Assembly (NCBI GenBank): GCA_902728285.1
Contig: CACVBU010000865.1
Coordinates: forward strand, 4,493,015-4,557,014
Length of the DNA stretch: 64,000 nt
Direction of reading: 5' to 3'
From: Clytia hemisphaerica
Taxonomy: Eukaryota; Cnidaria; Hydrozoa; Leptothecata; Clytiidae
Shown here in pieces: positions 1 to 11,292 of this stretch. Below the pieces are notes generated by a model that was not told the DNA's origin, made no database searches, and worked only from the letters and a program-made list of their open reading frames with translations. The position numbers and the translations under genes are program-made. Each line of letters begins with the position of its first letter. Position 1 is the first letter of the stretch.

Positions 1-934
1 ATAGCGCACCCATCTGAAAACGTATAAAATCATATAACTTTTATATAAATTTTACAACTTTTATATCATTGCCACCGCAGGAAGCCTAAAGCTTCCGAGG
101 ATGGCATTCATAGCTTCACTCGTGAGGGAAAGTTGGGAAAACATCTCATAATTTTGCGCGCGCGTTTCAGTATTTTAGTTCCGGTTAAATGGTGTACCGT
201 AACATTCTTAGCTTGACTGCATTTCTATTGTTTTATCATCATTAAAAACACTTTTCCGGATTAGTTTTGATCTGATTACCCATTTTCAAAGCTCTATATG
301 TCTTTTTTTATTACCTCAGGGAGTCGAATTAAGGGAAATTCCTTTTTTGTTGGGAAATTCCCTATTTAAACCACAAGTAGTTATTAACCGCTCTGAGCAA
401 AGCAAATTAGAAAATTTGAGTCTTTTTAAAACTTGTCGCGTGACTATTACATTAAAAAGGCAGATTAGTACAGTAGCGTTTACTATGATATAAACAAGCC
501 ATTATATACCATTATTTTGGTAATAAAAGAGATGACAAAAAAAAAGTAAAAATAACTTTATCTTATCTCTATAAGAAGATATCTATGAGATAGACACAAC
601 TTGCTAATATTTGTAGACTAAATTTTGCTTCAGATGAGATGCCATTCTAACAGAAGTAAAGGCTATCAGTAACATTTCTTTCAAAATTCAACAACTTGAT
701 CGTTCTTCTGCGGTGGCACTTTAATGAAAATTATGGCTAGTATAACTTTTATTTCAGCCATAGCTCTAGTCGCTGAAATAAAAAGGTTTTGACTATTAAG
801 TGCACATAGTAACTAGCGAGTTTCTCAGTAAGCTGAATGCAGAAACTAAGTTGTTGATAACAAAATCCGCAATGGGCAAAGGTAATCTAACAGATTACAA
901 CGCTCTCCAAACAACATCACAACTACTGCACATA

Positions 935-1085
935 GTTACTAGCGAGGTTAAGCACCGTAAAGTGCGATACTGTAGGCCTGTACATAACTTGCCAAAGCAA
1001 ACCATGCAAGTGAAATCTTATGTACAGGCCTACGATATCGCATTGAACAATGTAAATAAACACTTGCTTAACCTCGCTACTGGCT
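935..1085. repeat. imperfect foldback (hairpin) repeat
   Basis: The segment beginning TACTAGCGAGGTTAAGCA near 937 and running to the TAGGCCTGTACATAA near 990 reappears in reverse complement at 1017-1081. It would fold into an imperfect hairpin. The words CACATAGTAACTAGCGAG near 804 and CACATAGTTACTAGCGAG near 930 are also a direct repeat. The 101-codon open frame over this region is a by-product of the repeat. No family recognised. Nothing else was seen in 1-934. Confidence 0.6.
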
Positions 1086-1505
1086 CAGTACACGTTTTTT
1101 TATGAGAACAAACTATATAAGAACATAAGGCTTTGATGACCGAAATGTTAAGAAGAAGTTTTAAGAACATTTTAAAGCTTTGTGGACTCTAAAACAGCCG
1201 GTTTCTTAAGAAAAATGGCCAAAATGTTCAAAAAATGGTGAAAATAAGAACATAAACATTTTTAGGCTTTAAAATCATCCAAAGGCTTTAAAAATTTCAG
1301 TAAAGTAGTAGACTTCGTCGATGACTACCTAAAACTAGGAGCGTAGATCGACTTCACCCCTTGATTTCTACTCTTACTCTACCCCCTCTTCTCACAGACC
1401 CGGTGGGACCCCTCCCACTGAAAGATTTACCAAAATACCTTTCCCTTTTATGAGGTCTTAGAAATATCATATTTCCTTTTGATTTTAACGATTTGCATTA
1501 TCATA

Positions 1506-1706
1506 CACGCTTTTTTATAAGAATACACTTTATCAGAATGTCCATGATGAAAATGGCCAAAGAATATTACCATCATGGAATTAAGCAACTGAACCTAAGA
1601 ATTCCATTTTAAAGCATTGTCACGTGTAAATTGCCAATAATACCCAAAAAAATTAAAATTATCCATGATGAAATGAAAAAACACCATTCTTATAAAAATA
1701 AGCGTG
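1506..1706. mobile_element. TA-flanked MITE, CACGC family, copy 1
   Basis: The element starts CACGCTTTTTTATAAGAAT, ends with the matching inverted sequence, and is bounded by TA on both sides, as expected of Tc1/mariner-type insertions. The interior shares the words AATGTCCATGATGAAAATGG and CACCATCATGG... (here TACCATCATGG) with the copy at 4708-5060. It has no coding capacity. Confidence 0.7.
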
Positions 1707-1901
1707 TATTAACACAAAATTCACAACGTTGAAATTTACATTTTAGTAAATACGATATTTCCATTCCTTGAAATGCAGGGAAATATAAGTTTTCCTAGAA
1801 ATTGTAAATATGCAATAGTCAAATATGTATATTTTCAAAACTGATAAGGAAATATCTTTTCTACTAAATTTCCATTTTTTGAAATCTATCTGTTTCGTCT
1901 A

Positions 1902-2293
1902 GGGGCTGTCCACATAGTACGTACGCAATAAAATGTCGAAAATCGAGTACCCCCTCCCCCCTGTACGGAAGCGTACGCAAATGGCTATACCCCCTGGTAA
2001 GTACATACTTTTTCATTCACCCCCCCCCCTCGGTTGAAGAAAATTTCGAGTTCAAATCGTTTGGTTCGGACCTTTATTTCATACATGAAACTCATAATGT
2101 TTATTAAGAAACTTTCTTTTTCTTTTTCCTTGATGCGTATAAGATCGTAAAAGTCGACAAAAAACAAGCAAAATAGGGCCATGAAAAATTTTCTCTGCTT
2201 ACGTACATTTTCCTTTGATCCTTCCTGTACGCAAGCATACGCTTCTGAGAAGACCCCCCCCCCTTAGTCCGTACGTACTATGTGGACGGCCCC
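1902..2293. mobile_element. MITE with GGGGCTGTCC ends and CTA duplication
   Basis: Terminal inverted repeats run GGGGCTGTCCACATAGTACG on the left and its near-perfect complement on the right (ending GGACGGCCCC). The flanking triplet CTA is present on both sides (1899-1901 and 2294-2296). A 3-bp duplication fits PIF/Harbinger-type integration, though CTA is not the classical TWA target. The interior is poly-C rich near both ends. 392 bp, non-coding. Confidence 0.75.
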
Positions 2294-2296
2294 CTA

Positions 2297-3121
2297 GTGA
2301 AAGTAAAGTTCCTGACCCTTTTGAGGAGGTGAATTATCGCGTATTTTATCAACATCAACATATGTACTTTCATCCTGTTTTTGTTCCAATGCTATAAAAG
2401 AAGAAACAAATAATGTCGAATTTTATGATTGGCTAACATAACTAAAGGTAATTGTCGCAGACTTTTTTTCAGCGGTGTAGATTGAAAAGCAGTCCTATTC
2501 TAACTCAAAACTACTTTTTTGAACAGTATGACTAGAAGTCAGGTGGCTTTCCCCTTACTCGACTCACGCAAAGACTCCCTCAATTATTCGAAATTTCAAA
2601 TTTTTGGATTCTAATTTTTAGTTCCTGCTGAGTAAAATCAGGGCAGTATGTCTTCAGTTACCCGGAGCTAGGACGTTCTAAGATGAGTCCACAGTACTGT
2701 GACTTACAATTTATGATACCTAAAGGAAGAAATTTTTGCGGAAATTTAATTTAGCGGACCAACAAAAAAACTCGTGTCACGAAATAGCACAATTTTGGGG
2801 AATAGCGGCATAAAATTGATCAAAATTTAAAACTTTTACCAAGAACATATTATTTTGAGCTTCAGGACATGAAATGTATTTTTAAAGAAAAAAAATATCT
2901 CACGCTTTTTATGATGGTCCGTGTCTGGAATTGGCTCATAGAGGTTTCCTTGACTACGGTTTTGATCCTCGTTGTTGTTCATTCTATACCCAGAATGCAT
3001 TTCGAAATTTCCCGATCGTTGGCTCACATTATGGCATCTGGACTTTCCTTAAAGAACGAAAAAAGGGTTTGGAAGGTTCTCAAAAATCAAATTTTGAGAC
3101 TTATATCAGCGACTCAGAGCG
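2297..3121. other. no gene seen
   Basis: AT-rich sequence downstream of the minus-strand membrane-protein gene. It must contain that gene's 3' UTR. I found no convincing minus-strand AATAAA close to the stop. The overlapping short open frames on both strands at 2836-3144 show no family resemblance. Confidence 0.4.
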
Positions 3122-6100
3122 CTAAAAAGACCTTTCAATCTTAGAATTGTTATTAGATGGATTGTCATCTAAGAAGAAGATGCGTTTATGCGTGATTGCG
3201 TGATCGGAGGAACCAACGTTATTCATGATCTTGGATTTGAGTTTGGATGAAAACGAAGTTTGACTTGTCAAAGAACTGAATTGCAAACAGTTTTGATTCC
3301 AGCATTGGGGACCATAGAAACGAATTGGAGATAGTGATTGGTCAAAGTGTATAGTGAACAAGGCATTCCCCTTGGATTCTGGTACCTAATTGATGTTTAG
3401 GATTAATGAAAAGTTTGTTTAAAATTTTAGGAGCTGTTTTATGTTTAATGGTTGGTTCCTCAGATCACCCGTTCTCGGAACACCAAACACTCCTTCAAGG
3501 AGATATTGTGAGTGTGATGATCTAACCTGGTTATATCAAAACCGAATTTGGAATAAACATTTTTTTGAAGAAATCTCTTAGGAATTCCTCGAGGGATCTA
3601 TTGTAATACTAAAAATCAAAAACTCCGATCAGGTCTATTATCCCTATCAAGTGAACTAACCTGTGTTTTTTGAACAGCAACACAATCTTTTTAGCTTGCA
3701 GATGTATAGAGTTAAAGTAATACTCAGTATGATCAGAAATGCAGCGATTGCACTGGCTATCCAAATCTGATTTTTGGTAGTTTCTTTGGCTTTTGGGTTA
3801 ACTAAATCATAGAAAAAGTTTATCATTACAATCTCATACCAAGAGCTAACCGAGAGCATGTTCAAACTATTTTAATTGAAGAGTGCAAACTCGAACCCAG
3901 TCCATTTGTTCCTTTTTGTGATTCTAGGTATGACATTGTGAAGAGTACTGTACTTTCGTGAGGGCTATCAGAATAACAAAAAGGGACCTAACCCTTAGAA
4001 CCTCACTCAATCTCCCCTTTGTGGCACAATAGGTGACAGTTATGTACGGTTTTGACAAAAAGGCATTGGTAAAATTATTGTTATTACAGCTCAAAAATCC
4101 AGCGGAAATAACACCAGGGTAATTAAAACGCTTACTTGCTTCTTTGAACGTATTTAGATCGAATTCTGTTGATGAAGCATTATATCTGAAACCACCAGAC
4201 ACTTGTCTTATGACTTTGACTCTGATTCCTGTTGAACTTTGAATTGTCTCTTTCTTGCATAATTTATGCGAAAGTTGGAATGATGTTTGGTACGTCTGTA
4301 GAATGTCTTCAACACCTGATATCTGAAACCTTTGATAATATTCTACCTATGAGATGATAAGAAAATATTTTAACACCCATGTCTCATAGCCCCAGTGAAG
4401 CTTTTTCCCATAGCGAGGGAAAAACTACATAGGAATAGAAACTCTTTTGTCGCCAGCTCAGAAAGTCCAGTGGGGATGGTTTTGGAGTGAATTTTGAATG
4501 GAGATGAAAACAAAGGTAATTTCCAAGTAGGACTGAAATTGTAGGGTATTTTTTCTACTGGGGACGAAATTTTGTAGTAGCGAGGGCTCAACCGGGTCTT
4601 TGACACAGAGGTGTATTATACACTCACAAAAAATTAATGTATTTGATTCTTGTTAACTCGAAGCGAATTCTCTTGGTGCATTGAGAAACTTATTTGATTT
4701 ACTGATACACGCTTTTTTTATAAGAATACACTTTATAAGAATGTCCATGATGAAAATGGCCAAAAAATTAAGAATAATGCTAAGAATATCACCATCATGG
4801 AATTTGGCTACTGAAACTAAGAATGTCATTTTTAGAGCATTTTCAATTAGAAATTGTCAATTACCCCCAAGTAAGGCTCACTGCTTTCACAAAAATGCCA
4901 TTTTATGCTTGAGACGTATGTGCTAAATGTTACATCTAGTCTGAATTAGGGTCCTAACCTAAGAATGCTGTAAAAATATTTTAAGATGATTTGCCCAAAA
5001 AAGAATATCCATGATGAAATGGATTTATATTATGGTACCATTCTTATAAAAAAAAGCGTGTCTAGTTTCCTGTCCAAAGAAGATTTTTTACTCTACTTGT
5101 GATCATGGTGGGACGAGATGGAGTTTTTACAACCTTTTATTTGATTTGCTTGTTGGTCGTTAACCAGTAATAAAGCAATTTTGTTACTTTTTCTAAAGAG
5201 CGCGCCATTTTTATTACTTTAAATGGCCAATTATTAAAGTATCTTATAAAAACTCCATCTCATCTGATCATGGTGCAAAGAAGACACCGAAACATCAAGA
5301 AATGAATGAATTCAAATTTTAGTTTTCACTTTTAACACTATACATTGCACTTTTAACACTAAGAAGATTTCCAGTTTATCAAAAAACATAAGGCACTACT
5401 TACATTGTAAAAACCTTTGGTTGAGGAAATATTATTCCAAGTGGTAATGATGCAAGAAATTTCTGCTTCTTTATCATCTCGAAGGCTGACTATGAATTGG
5501 ACATCAATTTTAAGTTTTGGTGTTGGCGGTGCCGTTATTTTGGCTGGCGTTTTTACTACTGTTGCATTGTTAGAATTATTATAATGTATTGTGGGTATAA
5601 CAGATGAGGCCAGACTTTCAGCTTTGATTACCAGTTCTGTAAACAGGAATGTTTTGAGTCAATTTCAGGTTTTATGAATTTAAAACAAAGCGGATTATAA
5701 GTTTCTACTAATAATTGAGAATCTGGAGAAATGATAGCAGTCATGGCTGAACCTAGGTCCATGTTGTTGGGTTCAACCCCTAGCTGGGTCATACCAAAGA
5801 TTCTCACAATGGCACTTGATGCCTCTTTGCTTGATGCTCAGCAATTAAGAGAAGGATCAAGGAGAAAGAGTGGCGCCCTCCTCTACCTTCGGATAGATAG
5901 CTATCGAAAGAGGAGCCTTCGGGTCACCTCCGACTTTGGTCGCAGACTTACTACTTACTAGGTAAGAAGGGGATGAACTAGTTTGACAGTTTAAGCCTGT
6001 TTTCGTTGGTGTGGTGTTCCGAGAAAGGCGTCAATGTTTCAGTATTTCGGTGGTCGTGACCCTCGTACACCCCCTCATAGAATTCACTAAGAGAACCGTA

Positions 6101-6243
6101 GAATCCCTGGATAGGACGTTCGTTTCCCAATATCCCGATAATAGGTTAAAAATTGTTTCTTTCGAAAAGCAATACTTAAAAAGTTATAAATAAAGTTTAC
6201 CTGTCACGAAAATCAGAAATAGAAAAAGCACCGTAGCCTTCAT
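3122..6243 (-). CDS. unrecognised type I single-pass membrane protein, 5 exons
   Basis: I do not recognise this family. Five minus-strand exons join in frame: 6201-6243, 5404-5636, 4136-4346, 3661-3801 and 3122-3378, giving 294 aa. Exon 1 encodes a start methionine and a hydrophobic leader (residues 1-14, MKATVLFLFLIFVT) that reads as a signal peptide. Residues about 15-165 are a predicted extracellular region with an Asn/Thr/Pro-rich stretch (several N-x-S/T sequons) followed by a more structured segment with two cysteines. Residues about 175-196 are one strongly hydrophobic helix. It is followed by a basic, cysteine-rich juxtamembrane stretch (CKLKRLCCCSK) that looks palmitoylable, then an 85-residue Ser/Asn-rich tail. 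All splice phases match (1, 0, 1, 1), which is the main support for the model. Introns 1 and 2 carry repeats, including a MITE and a hAT MITE. An extra small exon in the 3.8-4.1 or 5.6-6.2 kb introns cannot be excluded. Function unknown. Confidence 0.6.
4708..5060. mobile_element. TA-flanked MITE, CACGC family, copy 2
   Basis: It starts CACGCTTTTTTTATAAGAAT after TA and ends with the complementary AAGCGTG. The expected right-hand TA reads TC, so the flank has mutated. It is 353 bp, longer than copy 1, and shares its subterminal words. It lies in intron 2 of the membrane-protein gene. Confidence 0.65.
5110..5266. mobile_element. hAT-type MITE, family H3, copy 1 of 3
   Basis: This 157-bp non-coding element has inverted ends (GGGACGAGATGGAGTTTTTA and its complement). 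It is flanked by a perfect 8-bp direct repeat ATCATGGT at 5102-5109 and 5267-5274. Its interior (GGTCGTTAACCAGTAATAAA) matches the copies at 49839-49992 and 58980-59133 in reverse orientation. An 8-bp duplication is characteristic of hAT transposition. Confidence 0.8.
5735..5960. repeat. GC-richer interspersed-looking segment in intron 1
   Basis: This stretch is visibly richer in G and C than its surroundings and contains CGGATAGATAGCTATCGAAA, a short hairpin, followed by GAGGAGCCTTCGGGTCACC. It looks like a dispersed repeat but has no second copy in this window. The family is not identified. Confidence 0.3.
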
Positions 6244-6293
6244 TGTCCGTATTTATCTTTTACTGTCCAGGAAGGAGATGCAATCTGCACACG

Positions 6294-6452
6294 TTGTTTG
6301 ACGTTTGTTCGACGTTTGTTTGACGTTTGTTGACGTTTGTCTTACGTTTGTCTGACGTTTGTCTGACGTTTGTTTGACCTCCAATACCTTTGATACGTCC
6401 AATACGTTTGTTTGACGTTATTTCGACGTTTGCTTGACGTTTTTTGACGTCC
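6294..6452. repeat. degenerate tandem repeat, unit about GACGTTTGTTT
   Basis: Roughly fourteen imperfect copies of a 10-12 bp unit (GACGTTTGTTT, with GTTCGACGTTT and GACGTCCAATA variants) follow one another. The array starts about 50 bp upstream of the start codon of the membrane-protein gene, so it lies in its promoter or 5' leader. Confidence 0.8.
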
Positions 6453-6459
6453 AATAGAT

Positions 6460-7600
6460 CTCAAAGGTTTCCATTAAATGTTGACATCAACTATCAGGCA
6501 AAGCTTTTAAGTGGTAAACTCATATTTACGAAACATTATTTTCACTTTGGCTCTGTGAAAAAGTAACAAGCATTTAAATCCATTTGATTTAAGAATGTAT
6601 TTATTTTTTGCTCCGATGTGGAAACCAGTTTCATAGGAATCTTTCAAATTACAATGGCATGGTGTCCACATGGTAGCAAAAGAGATGACCTGATTCAGAG
6701 CAAATTGACACTAGATTAAAAATATTCAGAATTTAGGTATGAAAAGATTCTTTCGAATGAATTTTAAATAGCTCCAAATATGTAAAGTCTATTTCAAATT
6801 AGCTGTAACTTTAGCCGAAAGTAATAAGTTTCCTCTATATAACAATATTCCACTATCCAGTTTGTCTTTTCAACGAGCACAAAATCGCTACTTAATTCAA
6901 ATTCTATCAAAAGTTATTGAGGTTTGAAAAAACACTGCCAGCTAATTTGAAATAGACTTTGATTGTATTCTATAACATTTCTGTATCTATCTTTGGATCA
7001 TAAACTGTAGACTTTGGATCCACCATTTGGAACGCCTGTTCCTATTTCTTCCACCATATATCATATTTACCCTTTGCTCGATCAAAACACTTTACCTCTT
7101 GATTTGTGTCTCACACAAACGAGAAAGTATGTTTCACTTTCGGCAAGTCAAAGCGTGAACTAACATACACGGAACTTCGTAGTGAAACTCTTACAGAATA
7201 AAAAGTTCTAATCTCTAACATAAACAAACCTCAAAAAAGTTGAATTGGTATTTCTCTGAATTTAGCAATCATTATTACCTAGTTAATGACTATTTTTCTC
7301 TTACTTTAGACGCGCATTATTTACCCAATCTGGTTTCAAGCTTACAGCCTGGATACGTACAACAACCTCATAGCCAGAGCTGAGCAATACTGATTTGGTA
7401 AGTCTTAGCAACCTCTCTTGTATCGTAAAACATCATGAAGCTCCTTGAAGGTTAGAGGCATGCGTTTAATATCACTATCTCCACTCATTTTATATACCCC
7501 TTTATCACAGACTAATAGGGACTCTCCCACCTAGAAAGCTTAGACAAAAAACTATCCTGAACGAACTATTCACTATTCAAGCTGTATGTATTTTCAACTT
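6460..7600. other. no gene seen
   Basis: AT-rich intergenic DNA upstream of the membrane-protein gene. No exon with supporting splice sites or family resemblance was found on either strand. Confidence 0.4.
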
Positions 7601-7603
7601 ACA

Positions 7604-7987
7604 TATGCCCCCGGGGGCACTTGATTCAAAAGCGGCCGTACGTGCACCCAAAAATAGGCCCTTGAAATTGTACCTTTACAGTACAGAGAAAAAGTGACCC
7701 TTACGGTGCATTTTCTTGTAAATTTTTTACCATTTTAAGGCAAAATATGGTCAGATTTTCCAAATTTTACACAAATCTTTGCAAATTCTATTCTTTTGCA
7801 TACTCGAAAACATCCGATTTCTAAGGAAAATGGGTAAAAATGGTCACAAAATGGTGAAAATAAGAATATGTTAAGAATTTCTAGGCTTAAAACCGAAAAA
7901 GTTAAGAACATCCAAAGGCTTAAAAAGATTTAGATGCTCTTATAAAAAAGAAAGTGTAGGTCGTTTACCTTGAGTGCCCCCGGGATA
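7604..7987. mobile_element. inverted-repeat element with CCCGGGGGCACT ends
   Basis: The left end reads ATATGCCCCCGGGGGCACTT and the right end is its imperfect complement (GAGTGCCCCCGGGATAT). The interior at about 7826-7935 is clearly related to 1195-1300: both contain AAAATGGTGAAAATAAGAA followed by a CCAAAGGCTT word. This links the element to the TA-flanked family. Non-coding. Confidence 0.6.
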
Positions 7988-7989
7988 TA

Positions 7990-9300
7990 GCCTTGAATAT
8001 ACCAAAAGACCAAACGAACTTTACCATAACACCTAATAATTTATCAAAGTACTTTACAGAATATCACTTCTACTACATTTGATTGTATTTTGTTGTCATT
8101 TTTGTAGACATTGCAAAATGATACCACTTATAATGCTATACCGAAACTTAATATATGATTGACGTTTTTTTCTCATCGGATTGAAAAGTGATTTTCTATG
8201 AAATCGGTATTATTAAGCTAGATATAATTTGCTCAGTTTTTGTTTTTTAATTGGCTTATTTCATGTAAGAATACTGATTTTCAAATGTTATCTGTTTTTA
8301 AAGTAGTTTGTCTTTATTTTTGCAATTTCTTAAATATTTTTCACAGATTTTGTTTCGGACACTAAATATTTCTAGTCAAACTCAAAGTATTTTTCGAAAT
8401 AATTTTTGTGTCATTTGTGAATTTATTGTATCAATCTAGATATTCTTTTAAGAAAAATAAAATAGAATTTTGTCAATCAATGATTTGTTATGATTTTGTG
8501 TCGGTTGACTTTTAATGGGATTCTGAGAAGTACATGAGAAAGGCGATAATCAATTAGTCTACCCAATAGACAGCTCCAGGCTTTTAGGCCTTACTCTTGA
8601 GTAAGAGTTTTAGGCTCGAAACGAAGGAAGATATGACGTAGTCTAAGGATCAATACAAAGAAAGTGCAACTCTAGCAACTACTAAACAACAAATTTTAAT
8701 CGAGTAAGTCTCTAATGTGGCAGACTTTAGACCGGTTTTATAATTTTAAGGAGGGTAGCAGAATGAACTGATGGTATCATTTAGGATCGACTGAACGAAT
8801 GGACTCTAATTCCGAATGACTTTGTGAAATCATTTTTGCTAACAAAAATCTCCACTCTTTTCAAATTATTCCAAAAAGGTATATTCACGGAAAAATCGTC
8901 AGCATTGTTTATCCTTCGCGTGGGTTTTATTACGCCCTACACAAAAGTCATTGAGTTTAAATCCTGAAGGGCTAGTAGAGTAGAATATCCAACCTTTCCC
9001 AGGCAAGAAAACGTGAAGCCACTTATTTCCAATCCAGAACACACCGTAACCGCGCTGTAATAAAATGACGGACGGATTGTATCTAGTGGTTCCTTTGTTT
9101 TTTGAGGACTGCATTTTTTGAAATCTAGCGATAGACTTTAGTTTTAATATCCGGCATATGTGTAAAAAGCAGGTCGCAGGCGTTCTGGATGGGAAATAAG
9201 TGGTTTCATTTCCCACCCAGGAGTCTCGAGTCTAGCCTTTCGGGCTTGGAAGTCAATGACAAAAGTATGATTGGCTGTATTATACATGCTTCATAAAGGT
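7990..9300. other. no gene supported; one dispersed repeat
   Basis: Mostly very AT-rich sequence. The segment 8601-8647 (containing CGAAGGAAGATATGACGTAG) recurs inverted at about 26250-26298, so it is a dispersed repeat. A 105-codon minus-strand open frame at 8899-9216 has no recognisable family and no splice context, so I do not call it a gene. Confidence 0.4.
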
Positions 9301-9313
9301 TTAGACTATCTAC

Positions 9314-10011
9314 CAGTGGCGTTGTGGCAGGGGGAGGCCGGGGGGGCCATGGCCCCCCCAGCGGAGCTTTTTTGAAGGGGCGCCGAAGAGCAAGGGGCGC
9401 CAAAAGAGATTTTTTTTAACGCCCAATCTTAAAAATCATACTTTATGCGCCTTAAATTGCGCACAGGACCAACTTTACTGAGATAATTTTAAAATACTTT
9501 CAATTTTTTTCGCTCGCTTCGCTCGCAATACAGTTTAATTGGTAACTTCTTTGCAATCTAGCTTATTTATAAGTTTTTTTGTGTATAATATAGCATTATT
9601 AAATGAGAATGTAACTGCGCCCCAAGACCAATTTGCTGACAACAATATTGAAATCATAGAACATCAATTTTTTTGCTCGCTTCGCTCGCATTTTACATTG
9701 TTTCTTTAAGTTTCTTTTCCCTCTAGCAAGTGTCAGATTTGTCTATTTTTATTTAGTGATTTAGGGTGTCTTGGCAGTCGATTTTTAAAATTTTTCTAGT
9801 CGGCCCCAACCATGGTGGGGCCTGCTTTTCCATTCATCAAAGATATATCTACTCTTCTCCACTAAATATTTCCTTCCTCATAATGCGTAGGCAAATGAAT
9901 TAGTTTAGAAAATGGTGGGTGGGGGCACCACTTTGGAAAATTGAAGGGGGGCGCCATTTAAAAAAAAATTGACTTTGGCCCCTCCAGAAAAATTTTCCCA
10001 CAACGCCACTG
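9314..10011. mobile_element. non-autonomous hAT element, 698 bp, 8-bp TSD
   Basis: The ends are CAGTGGCGTTGTGG and its exact complement CCACAACGCCACTG. The flanks are a perfect 8-bp duplication CTATCTAC at 9306-9313 and 10012-10019. The CAGTGGCG terminus and 8-bp duplication are classic for hAT elements. The interior has GGGGGCC-rich subterminal stretches and two copies of a GCTCGCTTCGCTCGCA motif (near 9511 and 9675), with no transposase frame. It must have moved using a transposase from elsewhere. Confidence 0.9.
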
Positions 10012-10019
10012 CTATCTAC

Positions 10020-10824
10020 TGTGGCTAATCAAATGTTAATTCCATGCTACAATCAGTACTCGTAGCACAAAAGATCTGGCTACGGTACGTAAAGTTGTGG
10101 GTTCAATCCCCAAGCCTGGTTGAATCAAAGCCTTTGAATTATGACACTTGAATTCTCTCCTTAAAGCTCAAGCAAGAATTAGAATATCGTTAATCCATAA
10201 TCGGTAGTTATCATTGAATTTGACTCACTACCACAAGCGATAATATAGCGCATCGAGTGGGTCGAAGCAAATCTCTACATTATATTACGATTGTCGTAAT
10301 TGACATGCGACAAATGACAAGCGACAGGGCCCGTCCCCAGGAAAATAGAACTTTCCACGCTGCAGTCCATACCAGTCTGTAAGCGTCTAACCATGGTTTA
10401 ACATGCGACAGCCGGTTCTTGGGAATGTTATGGCATCCTGTTTCTTGTTGAGAACTTGTTCAATCGAAGCTCGAGTACTTGCGATACCCATTGCTCTCAA
10501 CATAGTTGCTTGATTGTGCGTGCACAGTCAGTACCGTTGACGACCGGTGTATCAAAAGTGCATTGCTCGAAACCCACCATAGAGGTGTCTGGAAGGGCGT
10601 GGTCGTACGCCTTCCTTAGACCACCCCTAAGGCAGCGATGCGCTATGTCCCGGACACTCTTTTTCATAACACTCTTAAAATATGAAAATTGAATAGAAAA
10701 ATAAGAAATTTCAACAAAAACCACCTATTTTTATTCTAGATAAACTAAGGTACTTCAATTCTTTAAGTGATTTGGATATATTATTGAGTTACTATAGGAC
10801 ACCTCCTCCCCGACCGTCCAACCC
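10020..10824. other. no gene supported
   Basis: Somewhat more GC-rich than its surroundings. It contains GTGGGTTCAATCCCC near 10107, which resembles a tRNA B box, but no full cloverleaf could be drawn. Open frames on both strands around 10456-10724 overlap one another and resemble no known family. Confidence 0.3.
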
Positions 10825-11094
10825 ACCGCATTTCATTATGCTACCGCATTTCATTATGCTACCGCATTTCATTATGCTACCGCATTTCATTATGCTACCG
10901 CATTTCATTATGCTACCGCATTTCATTATGCTACCGCATTTCATTATGCTACCGCATTTCATTATGCTACCGCATTTCATTATGCTACCGCATTTCATTA
11001 TGCTACCGCATTTCATTATGCTACCGCATTTCATTATGCTACCGCATTTCATTATGCTACCGCATTTCATTATGCTACCGCATTTCATTATGCT
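10825..11094. repeat. 18-bp minisatellite, 15 identical copies
   Basis: The unit ACCGCATTTCATTATGCT is repeated 15 times head to tail without a single difference that I can see. The unit is a multiple of three without stops in two frames, so it produces long repetitive open frames on both strands; these are not genes. Perfect identity between units points to recent expansion and probable length polymorphism. Confidence 0.97.
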
Positions 11095-11196
11095 TATATA
11101 TTTTCATGTATTAACCGCTTGCGGTTTTTAGTTACTCATGCGCGTATTCACATGCTCAATCTGCTTTTTCGAATAGGAAATATCTCAGTACAGCAT

Positions 11197-11292
11197 TTGG
11201 TCATTCCGATTGACTCACCCGGAATGGAACCCGTGACATAAGTACACACTGGATTCGAAGTGCAGCGTTTTTACCTATGGCGCTACTGAGTT
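11197..11292 (-). repeat. tRNA-derived SINE-like head
   Basis: On the minus strand an A-box-like TAGCGCCATAGG is followed about 45 bp later by a B-box-like GGGTTCCATTCC. The spacing and the GC-rich 3' arm are tRNA-like. The anticodon stem cannot be folded convincingly, so I read it as a decayed tRNA-derived SINE or tRNA pseudogene rather than a functional tRNA. Confidence 0.45.

Noticed and set aside
8899..9216. 105-codon minus-strand open frame
   Set aside because: No recognisable domain, no neighbouring exons, and it lies beside a transposon; length alone is within chance for 64 kb.
10060..10130. Possible tRNA gene around GTGGGTTCAATCCCC
   Set aside because: The B-box-like word is present, but no acceptor stem or anticodon arm pairs correctly; at best a SINE fragment.
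10456..10724. Overlapping open frames on both strands in a GC-richer stretch
   Set aside because: They overlap one another, have no family resemblance, and the composition explains the lack of stops.
10825..11094. CRISPR-like array
   Set aside because: Units are contiguous with no spacers, and the window is eukaryotic.
10772..11131. Long repetitive open frames on both strands (HFIMLP and MKCGSI repeats)
   Set aside because: They are produced by an 18-bp minisatellite whose unit length is a multiple of three; there are no splice sites, domain or start context.
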